From Eubacterium sp. (lineage in GTDB: Bacteria > Bacillota > Clostridia > Lachnospirales > Lachnospiraceae): a stretch of 64,000 bases of DNA. Where the stretch lies: positions 38,845 through 102,844 of the forward strand of contig JAILOU010000044.1 in the NCBI GenBank assembly GCA_024690665.1. Reading direction: 5' to 3'. The first letter of the stretch is position 1. The number at the start of each line of letters is the position of its first letter. The notes under the pieces are model-generated. The model did not search any database. It saw only the letters and a program-made list of their open reading frames with translations, and was not told the origin of the DNA. Below, piece after piece: positions 43,515-52,924 of this stretch. The position numbers were made by a program, and so were the translations under genes.

Positions 43515-43822
43515 GCACCGACCCGCCGCTGTTCAAAATTTTTTTGCGTATCTTTTGATTTGCCCGCCACCGCCCGTGTTCTGCTAGGATGGGTATCTGA
43601 AAAACAAATAGCAGGTGTGTCTTCGACACCCCTTCGGAATAATAAAAACCGTGACCTTATGCAAGCAAGCTTGCCGGTCACGGTTTTTTCATTCCTAGTC
43701 TGCTTCGCAGACCTGCTATTTGTTTGCGTAAGTTATCCGAGGCAGCCTCGGTTCGGTTTGGCGTGCATTTGATACTCAAAAAATTTTGGCGGCTCTCGAT
43801 GTGCTTGTCGAAATGTATTCCT
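43515..43822 (+). repeat. Dispersed multi-hairpin element, copy 1
   Basis: About 308 bp shared, in inverted orientation, with 59088-59385. The core (43602-43725) folds as an outer stem AAACAAATAGCAGG(T)/(A)CCTGCTATTTGTTT enclosing three hairpins: GTGTC-TTC-GACAC (43617-43629), ACCGTGACC...GGTCACGGT (43648-43684, with GCAAGCTTGC in its loop) and GTCTGC-TTC-GCAGAC (43698-43712). A fourth hairpin CCGAGG-CAG-CCTCGG follows (near 43737). Short open frames here are not credible genes. Confidence 0.9.
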
Positions 43823-43838
43823 CAGTCGAAAGCGGGGA

Positions 43839-43906
43839 GTTCCTACCCGCAGGTTAATTGGCCGGCGGGGGTGTTCCTACCCGCAGGATGATTGGCTGGC
43901 GGGGGA
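43839..43906 (+). repeat. Two tandem 34-bp GC-rich repeats
   Basis: Each unit begins GTTCCTACCCGCAGG and ends near GGCGGGGG; second unit starts at 43873. Confidence 0.85.
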
Positions 43907-43908
43907 GG

Positions 43909-44336
43909 AAAATTGTCTGGGCTTGGAATTTGTAACTAAAAGGGCGCCAGCGAAAGGAATAGTTACAAAAAAAAGAAATTAGAATTGTCTGGGCTTGGAT
44001 TTTGTAACTAAAAGAGCGTTAGCGAAAGGAAAAGTTACAAAAGAAAGAAATTAGAATTGCCGGCCCCGAGAATTTGTAACTAAAAGAGCGTTAGCGAGAG
44101 GAAAAGTTACAAATAAAAGAAATTAGAATTGTCTGGGCTTGGATTTTGTAACTTAAAGAGCGTTAGCGAAAGGAAAAGTTACAAAAAAAAGAAATTAAAA
44201 TTGCCGGCCCCGAGAATTTGTAACTAAAAGAGCGTTAGCGAGAGGAAAAGTTACAAAAAAAGAAATTAGAATTGCCGGCCCCGAGAATTTGTAACTTAAA
44301 GGGCGTCAGCGAAAGGAATAGTTACAAAAAAAAGAA
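43909..44336 (+). repeat. Array of six 72-bp units with TTGTAACT/AGTTACAA inverted repeats
   Basis: TTGTAACT begins at 43930, 44002, 44074, 44146, 44218 and 44289 (steps 72, 72, 72, 72, 71). Each unit ends its variable middle (GAGCGTTAGCG or GGGCG-CAGCG) with AGTTACAA. Linkers alternate between two types: TGTCTGGGCTTGG (units 1, 2, 4) and TGCCGGCCCCGAG (units 3, 5, 6). The two end units share GGGCG and GGAATAG variants that the inner four lack. Confidence 0.95.
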
Positions 44337-44362
44337 ATGACCGTCTCACAGCAGACGGTCAT
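44337..44362. terminator. Terminator of the minus-strand solute-binding gene, bidirectional
   Basis: ATGACCGTCT-CACAGC-AGACGGTCAT with T-rich tracts on both strands. Confidence 0.93.
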
Positions 44363-44372
44363 TTCTTTTTTA

Positions 44373-45683
44373 TTATGGATTGGTATAGATGGCTGCTTTG
44401 TCCAAAAATGTTTCGGTATCATAGGAGCCTGCATACAGATTTCGCGTCAGTGAGCGCAGGCTGTTGGCATCATCGGATGGCAATACTGCGTATAGGTAGG
44501 CTGAGATTTTGTCGGCTCCATAGACGAGCTCGCGCATGGAGGCTACCGGATCCGGTAAGGAATCCGGAAGTTCATAGTCTTGTTTGGTCATATTAAAGTA
44601 GCCGTACTGCGACACATTGCATTCATTGATGTGCTGGGCAAATTCCAGGCATAGCGAAGCGGCTTCGTCCGGATAATCACAAGTAGAGCTGATGCACAGT
44701 CCCGGTTTTAAGGTGTGATTGATATCTAAAATATGCCCATGTGCATTGTCGGAGCAGGCAGGGAAGGAAGAAACGCTCAAGTTTTCTTCACCCATATTGT
44801 TCATCAGGTAGTAGACGATGGTGGACTGGTGAGGAAAGAGAAGAGCGTTTCCGTCGATAAAGTCGGCCACGGCTTCCGTCTCTCCAATTTCCATAAAGTT
44901 GTCGTTGAAGGCACCAAGATCTTCGAGCTGCTGGATATAGGAGGCAGCTGTGGAGAAGACCGAATCGTCAATGGAAATGTCGCCGGATACAAGTGATTCA
45001 TAAGCAGAAGGATCTAAGCTGTTGGCAATGGTGTAATATAACAGTTCGCCAAGCCAGGCATCCTTGTTGCCAAGTTCGATGGCGGCATAATTAGTACCGT
45101 GTTTTTCGTTGTAGGAATTGACGTCTTTTACGAACTGAATCAGTTCCTCCCAGGTTGTGGGCGCAGTCAGATTCAATTTGTCTAAAAGCGCTGTGTTTGA
45201 GTAAGTGACACCGTAAGCCTCCGGAAGACAGGGGATGATATAGTTGCTGCCGTCAGAGTAAGGTTTGGTGTATTCGTCAAGGAACTCGACATCGCTGTCA
45301 GACAGATAACTTTGTACAGGAGTGGCAAGGTCCGCATCAAATAAATAGTTTGGATATGTACCACCCCAGACCAGATAGATGTCCGGGAGCTGACGACCGG
45401 CCGCCGCAATCTTAAGTTTGTCCTTAATCTGCTGCGTGGAATACGTTTTGACGGTGATCGTGTAACCATATTTGTCAGCAAGTTCCTGCCAGTAATCGAC
45501 ATAGTAGTCGTCCGGCGTATTCATGTCAAAGAAGGTCCAGATCTCGATGGATAAAGAATCTTCACTTTGTGCATCAGTGGATGAATTGCGGTCAAATGGC
45601 ATCATATATGCAGATATTGCAAGAATACATGCGACGATGGCAATAAGAGCCGCAGATAGAATTCGTTTTTTTAGTTCTTTCAT
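44373..45683 (-). CDS. Extracellular solute-binding protein, sugar-type (SBP_bac_1)
   Basis: 436 residues with a hydrophobic N-terminal segment (RILSAALIAIVACILAISAYMM; IVAC could be a lipobox but hydrophobic residues continue after it, so a membrane anchor is equally likely). The mature part is an SBP fold: IEIWTFFDMNTPDDYYVDYWQELADKYG, KLKIAAAGRQLPDIYLVWGGTYPNYL, and TAPTTWEELIQFVKDVNSYN. No permease genes adjoin. It is divergent from a YesM-type kinase gene (85-bp gap) and may act as its ligand sensor or be its target. Confidence 0.9.
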   Translation of the reverse strand: MKELKKRILSAALIAIVACILAISAYMMPFDRNSSTDAQSEDSLSIEIWTFFDMNTPDDYYVDYWQELADKYGYTITVKTYSTQQIKDKLKIAAAGRQLPDIYLVWGGTYPNYLFDADLATPVQSYLSDSDVEFLDEYTKPYSDGSNYIIPCLPEAYGVTYSNTALLDKLNLTAPTTWEELIQFVKDVNSYNEKHGTNYAAIELGNKDAWLGELLYYTIANSLDPSAYESLVSGDISIDDSVFSTAASYIQQLEDLGAFNDNFMEIGETEAVADFIDGNALLFPHQSTIVYYLMNNMGEENLSVSSFPACSDNAHGHILDINHTLKPGLCISSTCDYPDEAASLCLEFAQHINECNVSQYGYFNMTKQDYELPDSLPDPVASMRELVYGADKISAYLYAVLPSDDANSLRSLTRNLYAGSYDTETFLDKAAIYTNP

Positions 45684-45768
45684 AATTTACCTCTTAGGAC
45701 ATTATACAATAATTTACAAAAAAACACAGTTGCTGTAAGATAAAATAAAGAAATTCGAAGGGGCAATT

Positions 45769-47649
45769 ATGAGAATCAGACGCGGACCGTTACATAGAAT
45801 TAACAAATTTTTAAATGACAGAAGTAATTATCAGACAGGACTGTTTCTTCTGACGATTTTATTTACGGTACCACTTTGCGCGGTGATTTTGGTATTGTCT
45901 TTTTTCTTTATACAAAGAAGCACATTTGCGACGGTGCAGGAAAGCCAGTTTGCGCAGTTGCAGGAAATCAACGAGAAGGTCGCGTATGTGCTGACGGATA
46001 CACAGAATATGTCGCAGGAAATCTATTATAATGATGCCGTGCAGGATATGTTAAAGGCAGTTCGGGACGGAGAGGAGTATCCATCCGATACGGAGGCGGC
46101 TTACTTTATCAATAATTTTGTGGCGGACCGCGATTTTGTAAATAGCGTAGTCATAACAGGCAATGACAGTACGGTCTTTTCGACGGAGCGCGCATTTAGT
46201 GAATATTCGTCATTTTCGGCGATTAAGAATAAGTGGTGGTATGACAAATTGCTGAGCGGGGATGCTTCGTACTATTGGTTTCCGGTGGCACTCGAAGAAG
46301 AACCGAAGGGCGGAACCTATACAACGGATATCGCGCAGGAAGATAATGACATCGTATTTGCACGACCAATTTATAATATGGACAATCTAAGTGAGCAGCT
46401 TGGTTACATGCTGATTTATATTAATCCGGAATATCTAAGCGAAATCTGGAATGAGATTGAATGGGGAACAAGCGGCAATGTCTTTGTATGCGATGCACAA
46501 GGCAATCTGATTGCGTCAAATGACGAGAAGTATGATTACACGAAGGTTATGGAGCGGATGGAAGAAAGCGATGGCAGTAGTATCTTGCATGTCAATCGTC
46601 AAAGGTTCGTGGTCAGCAAGCAGACACTGGGCAATGACAACTGGACGATTAGCATGGTAACGCCGCTTCGCGAAGTGAGCCGGTATGCAGGAACACTGGC
46701 GATGGAAGTATTTATTATGGCGGCTGTTGCAATTGCAATGCTGCTTTTGATTTCCAGGTTTCATGCCAAGAATATGGCGCGTCCGATTCACGATTTGTCG
46801 TCCCTGATGGATGCATACCGGCAGACGGATTCCGGTGAAAATGATTCGCAAAAGACGACGATGGTTCTGCCAAATGATTTATCACAAGAGCAGCTGAAAA
46901 ACTATCAGGCCAGGGCGGATGAAGTCGGAAGTATCTACCGGTCTTATGAACAGCTGTTAGAGCGTATGCATACGCTGATTCAGGAGAATTATGTCAAAGA
47001 TCTGGAGAAGAAGGATGCGGAGCTTGCGTTGCTGCAAAGTCAGATCAATCCACATTTTCTGTATAATACATTGGATATGGTGAACTGGATGGCCCTTGCC
47101 AATGATCAGCCGGAGATTAGTGAGATGATTACGGCGCTGTCAGATACCTTTCGCCTTAGCCTGATTCGCAATAACAGTCAGTTTATCGGAATCGATCAGG
47201 AGCTGCAATATATCAGAAGTTATCTGGTGCTGCAGCAGTTCCGCTATGGAAAGCGATTGGTTTACCATATTGAAGAACCGGATCCGCTTCCAAAATTATA
47301 CATTCCAAGATTCATTTTGCAGCCGGTTGTGGAAAATGCATTAAAGCATGGAATTGACCTGTTAGAAGATGGTGGAACGCTTCGCATTGCGCTTGAAGCA
47401 GGTGAGCAGGTTGTCTTCACGGTGGAAAATGACGGAAATGAAATCGACATGGCCAAGATGCAGCGTATCTTGGACTTTCATCCGGATAAGACAGAACTTT
47501 TATCCTTTAAGCCGGAAGGCTATGGGGTGCAAAATATCAACCGAAGAATTAAAATCTTGTGCGGCCTGACATATGGCCTTAGTTATGAAAAGACACAGAC
47601 GAAGACAATCTGTAAGATTGTGCTTCCAAGACGTGAACATGAAGATTAG
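45769..47649 (+). CDS. Sensor histidine kinase, YesM family
   Basis: 626 residues: membrane segment (about 23-47), extracellular double-Cache-like sensor, second segment (about 305-328), HAMP (ARPIHDLSSLMDAYRQT), coiled coil, then the His_kinase domain with the phosphorylated His in LLQSQINPHFLYNTLDMVNWM, and an HATPase with VVENALKHGI and GYGVQNINRRIKIL. Such kinases usually regulate carbohydrate uptake together with an AraC-type regulator; that partner is encoded convergently just downstream. GAAGGGG precedes the ATG. Confidence 0.95.
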   Translation: MRIRRGPLHRINKFLNDRSNYQTGLFLLTILFTVPLCAVILVLSFFFIQRSTFATVQESQFAQLQEINEKVAYVLTDTQNMSQEIYYNDAVQDMLKAVRDGEEYPSDTEAAYFINNFVADRDFVNSVVITGNDSTVFSTERAFSEYSSFSAIKNKWWYDKLLSGDASYYWFPVALEEEPKGGTYTTDIAQEDNDIVFARPIYNMDNLSEQLGYMLIYINPEYLSEIWNEIEWGTSGNVFVCDAQGNLIASNDEKYDYTKVMERMEESDGSSILHVNRQRFVVSKQTLGNDNWTISMVTPLREVSRYAGTLAMEVFIMAAVAIAMLLLISRFHAKNMARPIHDLSSLMDAYRQTDSGENDSQKTTMVLPNDLSQEQLKNYQARADEVGSIYRSYEQLLERMHTLIQENYVKDLEKKDAELALLQSQINPHFLYNTLDMVNWMALANDQPEISEMITALSDTFRLSLIRNNSQFIGIDQELQYIRSYLVLQQFRYGKRLVYHIEEPDPLPKLYIPRFILQPVVENALKHGIDLLEDGGTLRIALEAGEQVVFTVENDGNEIDMAKMQRILDFHPDKTELLSFKPEGYGVQNINRRIKILCGLTYGLSYEKTQTKTICKIVLPRREHED

Positions 47650-47676
47650 ACTTTTGCCCGTGGGCAAAAGTCTAAT
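47645..47676. terminator. Bidirectional terminator between YesM and YesN genes
   Basis: ATTAGACTTTTGCCC pairs with GGGCAAAAGTCTAAT (15 bp, minimal loop); both stop codons lie in or beside the hairpin. Confidence 0.92.
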
Positions 47677-49261
47677 GTCTTTTTCGGTATTCCGATAAGG
47701 TCATACCGGTTTTCTTTTTAAAGATCTGTGAAAAATAAGTGTAGTCCTGAAATCCGACGGCGTCAGAGATTTCATACATCTTCATAGTAGAATCAGAAAG
47801 CAGTTCTTTGGCTTTTTCAATTCGGAGATTGGTCACATAATTTAAGAATGTGATGCCAATCTCTTTTTTAAAGATATCACTTAGGTACGATTTGCTAAGT
47901 GCAACGGCTTCTGCAGTATCGGCGAGCGAGATATTATCTGCATAGTGTATGCTGATGTAATCAAGCACGCGTGAGACATTCTTTGATGGAGCAGAACTTT
48001 CATCCGGCTGGTCGGCAAGATGCGTAATAATCGAGGAAGACAGCGAAAGTATCAGCTGTTTTTGTCCGTCGATGGTCGGATAAATCGAGCGCAGGTTTTT
48101 TAGCTGCTGAAGTTCGACCGGAATAAATGGTGAGTCAGAAGCAAGAGTCGTCTGCATCTGATACATGCGAAGCAAAATCAGATAAGTCAGAGTGTAGCTG
48201 TAGTTTTCTGACAGTGGTGATTGTAATTTCCGCGGAACATCATAGATTCTTGTCGTAATTTTTTCTATGGCATCAAGGTCACTTGCAGAGATGGAACGGA
48301 ACAATTCTTCAAGATCAGAGTAAGGAATTGTCAGATGATTCTTTCGAAGATTATCGATGTCGTCCAAGGAATCGTCAATGTGGATGTGGTTTGACCAGAT
48401 CTGACGGTTACACTCTGCATTTGCAGCAAATAGTTCTTCAAGCCCCATATGAATATCGCTGATACCGGCATAGAGGTTAAGTCCATGGTTTCTGTGTCTG
48501 TCGGCATAGTCTAAAACTGTCTCACGAATGGCATCATACAGATCCTCTTCAAGATGGTATAAGAAGAAAAACAGATACTCATCAGAAGAAAAGTCCTCAA
48601 CATCACCAAAATTCTCAAGTTCACTGTAGACTTCATCCGTCATGCGGCCAAGAGTAGACATTGGGTCTTCTTCAAAAGAGGCATTCGAATAATCAAACTT
48701 AATTATGATAAATGGTGCATCCTGAAAATCAAAACCAAGTGAATCGTAGATCTTTTGGATGCGGGCACCACCGGTGTAGATATCGTCCACCAGTTCTAAA
48801 AAGAAGTAGTTTTTGATTTCATTTTGCCGGTCGCGGGCGACCTCGCGTAAGTGATGAACATCTTCCTTTTGTGCCTTTTTTTCTTCGATACGATCGTGCA
48901 AGCGGTGAAGCATTGCGGAATATTCTTCCTTCTTGACCGGTTTTAACAGGTAGTCCTGGACACCGATTTTCACAGCGGCCTGCGCATAGGAAAAATCATC
49001 ATATCCGGACATAATAACAATCTCGACATCAGGCAACATCTCCTTCGCTTTTTGTGCGAATTCAAGCCCTGTCATACGAGGCATACGAATGTCTGTAATA
49101 ATTAAATCAGGACGGATCTCACCAATCTCATCAAGCGCTTTTGTCGGAGAAGAGAAACATTTTTCCAGTGAGAAACCGTAGTCTGTCATATTGTATGTTT
49201 TTGTGATTCCCATCAGGACGATTTCTTCGTCGTCGACGAGAACTAATTTAAAATCTTCCAT
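47672..49261 (-). CDS. Response regulator with AraC-type DNA-binding domain, YesN family
   Basis: 529 residues. Receiver domain: LVLVDDEEIVLMGI, phosphorylatable Asp in LIITDIRMPRMTG, MSGYDDFSYAQ and LLKPVKKEE. A central helical region follows, then two AraC helix-turn-helix motifs at the C-terminus (LADTAEAVALSKSYLSDIFKK and MYEISDAVGFQDYTYFSQIFKK). It should be phosphorylated by the YesM-type kinase at 45769 and likely controls the solute-binding protein gene at 44373. Confidence 0.95.
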   Translation of the reverse strand: MEDFKLVLVDDEEIVLMGITKTYNMTDYGFSLEKCFSSPTKALDEIGEIRPDLIITDIRMPRMTGLEFAQKAKEMLPDVEIVIMSGYDDFSYAQAAVKIGVQDYLLKPVKKEEYSAMLHRLHDRIEEKKAQKEDVHHLREVARDRQNEIKNYFFLELVDDIYTGGARIQKIYDSLGFDFQDAPFIIIKFDYSNASFEEDPMSTLGRMTDEVYSELENFGDVEDFSSDEYLFFFLYHLEEDLYDAIRETVLDYADRHRNHGLNLYAGISDIHMGLEELFAANAECNRQIWSNHIHIDDSLDDIDNLRKNHLTIPYSDLEELFRSISASDLDAIEKITTRIYDVPRKLQSPLSENYSYTLTYLILLRMYQMQTTLASDSPFIPVELQQLKNLRSIYPTIDGQKQLILSLSSSIITHLADQPDESSAPSKNVSRVLDYISIHYADNISLADTAEAVALSKSYLSDIFKKEIGITFLNYVTNLRIEKAKELLSDSTMKMYEISDAVGFQDYTYFSQIFKKKTGMTLSEYRKRH

Positions 49262-49384
49262 AATAATTTCCCGGATGATTGTGTGTTAATAAACTGCATA
49301 GATATTTTATCAGATTCAAACGAGAATGACCAGTTACAAGTATTTGTGATATGATAAAAACAGCATAGAAAATGGGGGCAGGGG

Positions 49385-51046
49385 GTGTTGAGAATCGAAC
49401 GTATGACAAGGGATCAGGTCTGTAAGGTTTTGCTTGTGGTATGTCTGGTGGCAGGTGCGATTGTGATTCGCTATATCGATGGTAATTATTATCGGACCAA
49501 TTATCTGACAATGGCCAGAACCATGATTTATATTACTCTTTTTACGGCATGGGGCGTTAGCGTGCACAGGCGTGTGATTCAGCCGCAGCTTCGAAAATAC
49601 CTGGTGGCAATCTCTGTCTTTATCGTATATTGGATGTTCGTGCGAACGGTGAAGTATTGCATTGCATTAAATCCGTTAGAACTTCGCATGCTCTGGTATC
49701 AGTATTATATTCCGATGCTGATGATTCCGCTTCTTGCCGTGTTGCTTGCGTTGTCGCTTGGTAAGACGGAACATTATCGTCTTCCGGTTGGATGGAATAT
49801 CTTGTTTGTTCCAACGGCTGCGTTTATCGTCCTGGTACTGACCAATGATTTTCATCAGCTGGTGTTTCGATTTGAAGAAGGAAAACCAATGCTGGATGAC
49901 TATAGTACTCATGAAGTAGGATATTTGATTATACTTGGATGGATTATTTTATGTGCGTTTGTGGCGATTGGAATTATGATTCGCAAGTGTCACGCACCAA
50001 ATCCGGGGAAGATCCGGTTCCTGCCGCTCATTCCGATTGTGGTAACCATCCTGTATGCAATCTTGTTTTATACGGGGAATCATTTTATTAATACCTATAT
50101 ACCGGATGTGACGGTGGTCTATTGTCTGTTTTTTATGGTTGTGTTTGAAAGCTGTATGATGAGTGGTCTGATTCCGACCAATAGCGGTTATACAACCTTG
50201 TTTCGTGCGTCGGGAATTAGTGCAAGAATTACAGATTGCAACTATCATGTGCAGTATGCGGCGGCAAGAACCATTGAAGTAGAAAAAAGCCAGATGCGAA
50301 AGGCCAAAGACGGCCCGGTCCGGATAGATAGTAAGACGCTGCTAAGGAGTGCGCCGATTCAAAATGGGTACATTATCTGGACAGAAGATGTAGAAGAAGT
50401 TGAGCAGGTCATTGAAGAATTAGAAGAAGCAAAAGAAACCTTAGCAGAGCACAATTATCTGGAACGACAAAACTACGAGACGGAAAAAAAGATTCATCAG
50501 CTTCGCGAACAAAATCGTTTGTTATCAAAGATTCAGATCAAGACTGCTTCGCAGACGGAGTCGTTGTATCGTCTGTTCGAGGAGTATGAAAAGGAGACCG
50601 ATGAGAACAAAAAAAGGCAGATTTTAGCGAAGACAGCCGTTCTTGGAGCTTACATCAAAAGACAGGGAAATCTGTATTTTTTATCAGAACAAAATCCCGG
50701 TATGGATTCGAATGAGTTTTATCTTGCGTTAAATGAAACCGTGGCGAATCTGGAACTTCTCGGAGTGGAGGGAGGAATTTTTGTTGAAGAAGGGCTGCTG
50801 CTGGATACAAAGCAGGTGATTGCAGCCTATGAACATCTTGAGCGGGTAATTGAGTGTCTGCTGGATGAGATTGCAGCCATATATATTCGCTTAAAGAAAG
50901 CAGCGGAAGGAGTGCAGCTTATCGTGATGATAGAAACGCCCCTTCAGGATGAGCGGGTGAAGCAGATGGCGCATCGCAGTGTGTATGAGGATGGACAATG
51001 GACTCTTGTCTTTTATATGGATGAGGGAGGTGCTGAACATGATTGA
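49385..51046 (+). CDS. Seven-transmembrane sensor with degenerate kinase-like C-terminus
   Basis: 553 residues, GTG start at 49385 after a G-rich ribosome site (a TTG at 49388 and ATG at 49403 are alternatives). Seven or eight membrane segments in residues 10-260 form a 7TM-type sensor; a PAS-like region with YHVQYAAARTIEVEKSQM follows, then a long coiled coil (EEVEQVIEELEEAKETLAEHNYLERQ). The final about 150 residues resemble a worn-down ATPase domain: no N-box, no GxGxG. It overlaps the next kinase gene by 8 bp, so I think it passes its signal to that kinase as a sensory partner. Confidence 0.8.
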   Translation: MLRIERMTRDQVCKVLLVVCLVAGAIVIRYIDGNYYRTNYLTMARTMIYITLFTAWGVSVHRRVIQPQLRKYLVAISVFIVYWMFVRTVKYCIALNPLELRMLWYQYYIPMLMIPLLAVLLALSLGKTEHYRLPVGWNILFVPTAAFIVLVLTNDFHQLVFRFEEGKPMLDDYSTHEVGYLIILGWIILCAFVAIGIMIRKCHAPNPGKIRFLPLIPIVVTILYAILFYTGNHFINTYIPDVTVVYCLFFMVVFESCMMSGLIPTNSGYTTLFRASGISARITDCNYHVQYAAARTIEVEKSQMRKAKDGPVRIDSKTLLRSAPIQNGYIIWTEDVEEVEQVIEELEEAKETLAEHNYLERQNYETEKKIHQLREQNRLLSKIQIKTASQTESLYRLFEEYEKETDENKKRQILAKTAVLGAYIKRQGNLYFLSEQNPGMDSNEFYLALNETVANLELLGVEGGIFVEEGLLLDTKQVIAAYEHLERVIECLLDEIAAIYIRLKKAAEGVQLIVMIETPLQDERVKQMAHRSVYEDGQWTLVFYMDEGGAEHD

Positions 51047-52286
51047 ATTTATGCAGGCATCTCATGAAGTCCAGTTTCTTGTGATGCTGTTTATGTTATG
51101 CGAATTAATTGTGCTTATGATATTGGAGATTGTGCAGTTTCACGATGCGCATAAAGCAGTGCAAAAGGTGATAACAGCGCTGTTAATCTTATACACCTTT
51201 GTACTGATTTGCACCATGACAGACAATTACCACTATCACAATTATACGCAGTCTGTTAAGCTGTGGTACTACCTTGTGGTTGAACTTGCGATTTTCATTT
51301 ACCTTGTATGGAAGATTACGCAGCGTATTAAAAAAGGCAGCAGAACCATCGGAACAGCCAGCATTCGCCAGGCAATCGATCATCTGCCGGTAGGAGTCTG
51401 TTATTTTGAAAAATCAGGTGCTGTAAAACTGTGTAACAATCGGATGTATCAAATCTTTAGTGAGATGACGGGAAAGAGCGATTTACAGTCATTGGATCAG
51501 CTCCATGCGATATTGGCGAAAGATGGGGGAAAAGGTGATCCGGTTTATATACTTAAAGATAAAACAGCGCTTATATATTCTGAGCAGGTTATTATGGCGG
51601 CAGATGGAAGAGTGTATACCGAGAGCTTGTTTACGGATGTAACACTGCTGAATCAAAAGAAGGAAGAACTGGCTTTAAGTCTGAAAGAGTTACGGGCGAT
51701 GAACCGTGAGCTGAAAGTGCTCAGGGCTAATGCAAAGGAACTGGCGCGTGAAGAAGAGATTATGAATGCGACAACCAGGCTTCATGATCAGATGGGCGCT
51801 GGGTTACTGGCGATTCGTCGGGGATTACTTCAGGAGGCCTCCCCAAAAGAACTAAGGCAGGCTGTGAATCTGTGGGAAAAAACCGTGCAGACTCTTAGGG
51901 CAGAGAATATACAGCCGCAATTATTTGACGATTATGAAGAACTGGTTCAAGATGCGCGGGTGCTTGGCGTAGAGATCCATTTGCAAGGGGAACTGCCAGG
52001 GGATAGGAGTATTCGAAATATTGTGATGCTTGCCGCGTGGGAATGTCTGACCAATGCAGTCAGACATGCGGATGCAACGCAGCTTATGATCAGCATCAAA
52101 CAAACAGACGGGAAAATTATCTGCGAGATTACGAATGACGGGCAAGCGCCGACAAAGGACATCGTTCCGGGCGGAGGACTTAAGAATCTTATGATGCAGG
52201 CGCAAAGTGTCGGGGCGAAGATGCATGTGTACTCGCGCCCGCAGTTTAAACTTACAATATCAGCAAGGAGAGGGGATCAATTATGA
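51039..52286 (+). CDS. Sensor histidine kinase (NarL/DegS-like)
   Basis: 415 residues from ATG 51039, chosen because GGGAGGTG lies 8-9 nt upstream; the frame is open back to 50979 inside the previous gene. Three N-terminal membrane segments, a PAS-like domain (about 125-210: AIDHLPVGVCYFEKSGAVKLCNNRMYQ), a helical region with LHDQMGAGLLAIRR carrying the likely phosphorylated His (HisKA_3-type HD motif), and an HATPase with WECLTNAVRHADA (N-box) and GGGLKNLMMQ. It overlaps its response regulator by 4 bp (ATGA), so the pair is coupled. Confidence 0.9.
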   Translation: MIEFMQASHEVQFLVMLFMLCELIVLMILEIVQFHDAHKAVQKVITALLILYTFVLICTMTDNYHYHNYTQSVKLWYYLVVELAIFIYLVWKITQRIKKGSRTIGTASIRQAIDHLPVGVCYFEKSGAVKLCNNRMYQIFSEMTGKSDLQSLDQLHAILAKDGGKGDPVYILKDKTALIYSEQVIMAADGRVYTESLFTDVTLLNQKKEELALSLKELRAMNRELKVLRANAKELAREEEIMNATTRLHDQMGAGLLAIRRGLLQEASPKELRQAVNLWEKTVQTLRAENIQPQLFDDYEELVQDARVLGVEIHLQGELPGDRSIRNIVMLAAWECLTNAVRHADATQLMISIKQTDGKIICEITNDGQAPTKDIVPGGGLKNLMMQAQSVGAKMHVYSRPQFKLTISARRGDQL

Positions 52287-52924
52287 CAGAGGTGTTAATA
52301 GTGGATGATCAGCGCATGGCACAAGAGCATATGGAACATGCGTTAGAGGCAAAAGAAGCGTATCATGTCTTGGCAAAACTGCTTAATGTCAATGCTGCTT
52401 TGACTTATTGCCTAAAGCACCACGTTGATCTGATCTTGATGGATGTCTATACGCACAGTCAAAAGGACGGCATTGATGCTTCTTATGAAATCAAACAGAA
52501 ATTTCCGAAGATCAAGATTATTGTTGTAACCTCCATGATGGAGGTCAGTTATATAGAGCGGGCGAAGCAGGCCGGTGTCGACAGCTTTTGGTATAAGGAT
52601 ATCAGCGAGCAAAGTTTGCTGGAAATCATTGAGCGAACGATGGCAGGAGAACATATTTATCCGGACAAAAGGCCGGACGTGAAGATTGGTCAGGCGAATC
52701 TGTCGGAACTTACAAAGATGGAACTGAATGTACTGCGGCTGATTTGCGATGGTCTTGAATATGATGAGATGGCAGAAAAACTTGGTATATCAAAAGGGAC
52801 AGTAAAATTTCACGTATCAAATATCTTATCGAAGACCGGCTATAAGAATAAAACCCGCTTGGCAGTGGCGGCAACAAACCAGACCGTTATTGTTCCAAGT
52901 ATTCCTGAAGATGCAGATAAGTAG
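52283..52924 (+). CDS. LuxR/NarL-type response regulator
   Basis: 213 residues: receiver with EVLIVDDQRMAQEHM, Asp in DLILMDVYTHSQKDGID, VTSMMEVSYIERAKQAGVDSFWYKD; C-terminal helix-turn-helix LTKMELNVLRLICDGLEYDEMAEKLGISKGTVKFHVSNILSKTGYKNKTRLAV. Output partner of the kinase at 51039. Confidence 0.96.
   Translation: MTEVLIVDDQRMAQEHMEHALEAKEAYHVLAKLLNVNAALTYCLKHHVDLILMDVYTHSQKDGIDASYEIKQKFPKIKIIVVTSMMEVSYIERAKQAGVDSFWYKDISEQSLLEIIERTMAGEHIYPDKRPDVKIGQANLSELTKMELNVLRLICDGLEYDEMAEKLGISKGTVKFHVSNILSKTGYKNKTRLAVAATNQTVIVPSIPEDADK

Noticed and set aside
43470..43772. Open frame similar to one at 58946-59284 on the other strand, suggesting a conserved small membrane protein
   Set aside because: Both lie in copies of the same repeat; base changes preserve hairpin pairing, the frames lack ribosome sites, and the ends diverge freely.
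43909..44336. Array resembling a CRISPR
   Set aside because: Units are near-identical over the full 72 bp, with no unique spacers, and no cas genes are present.
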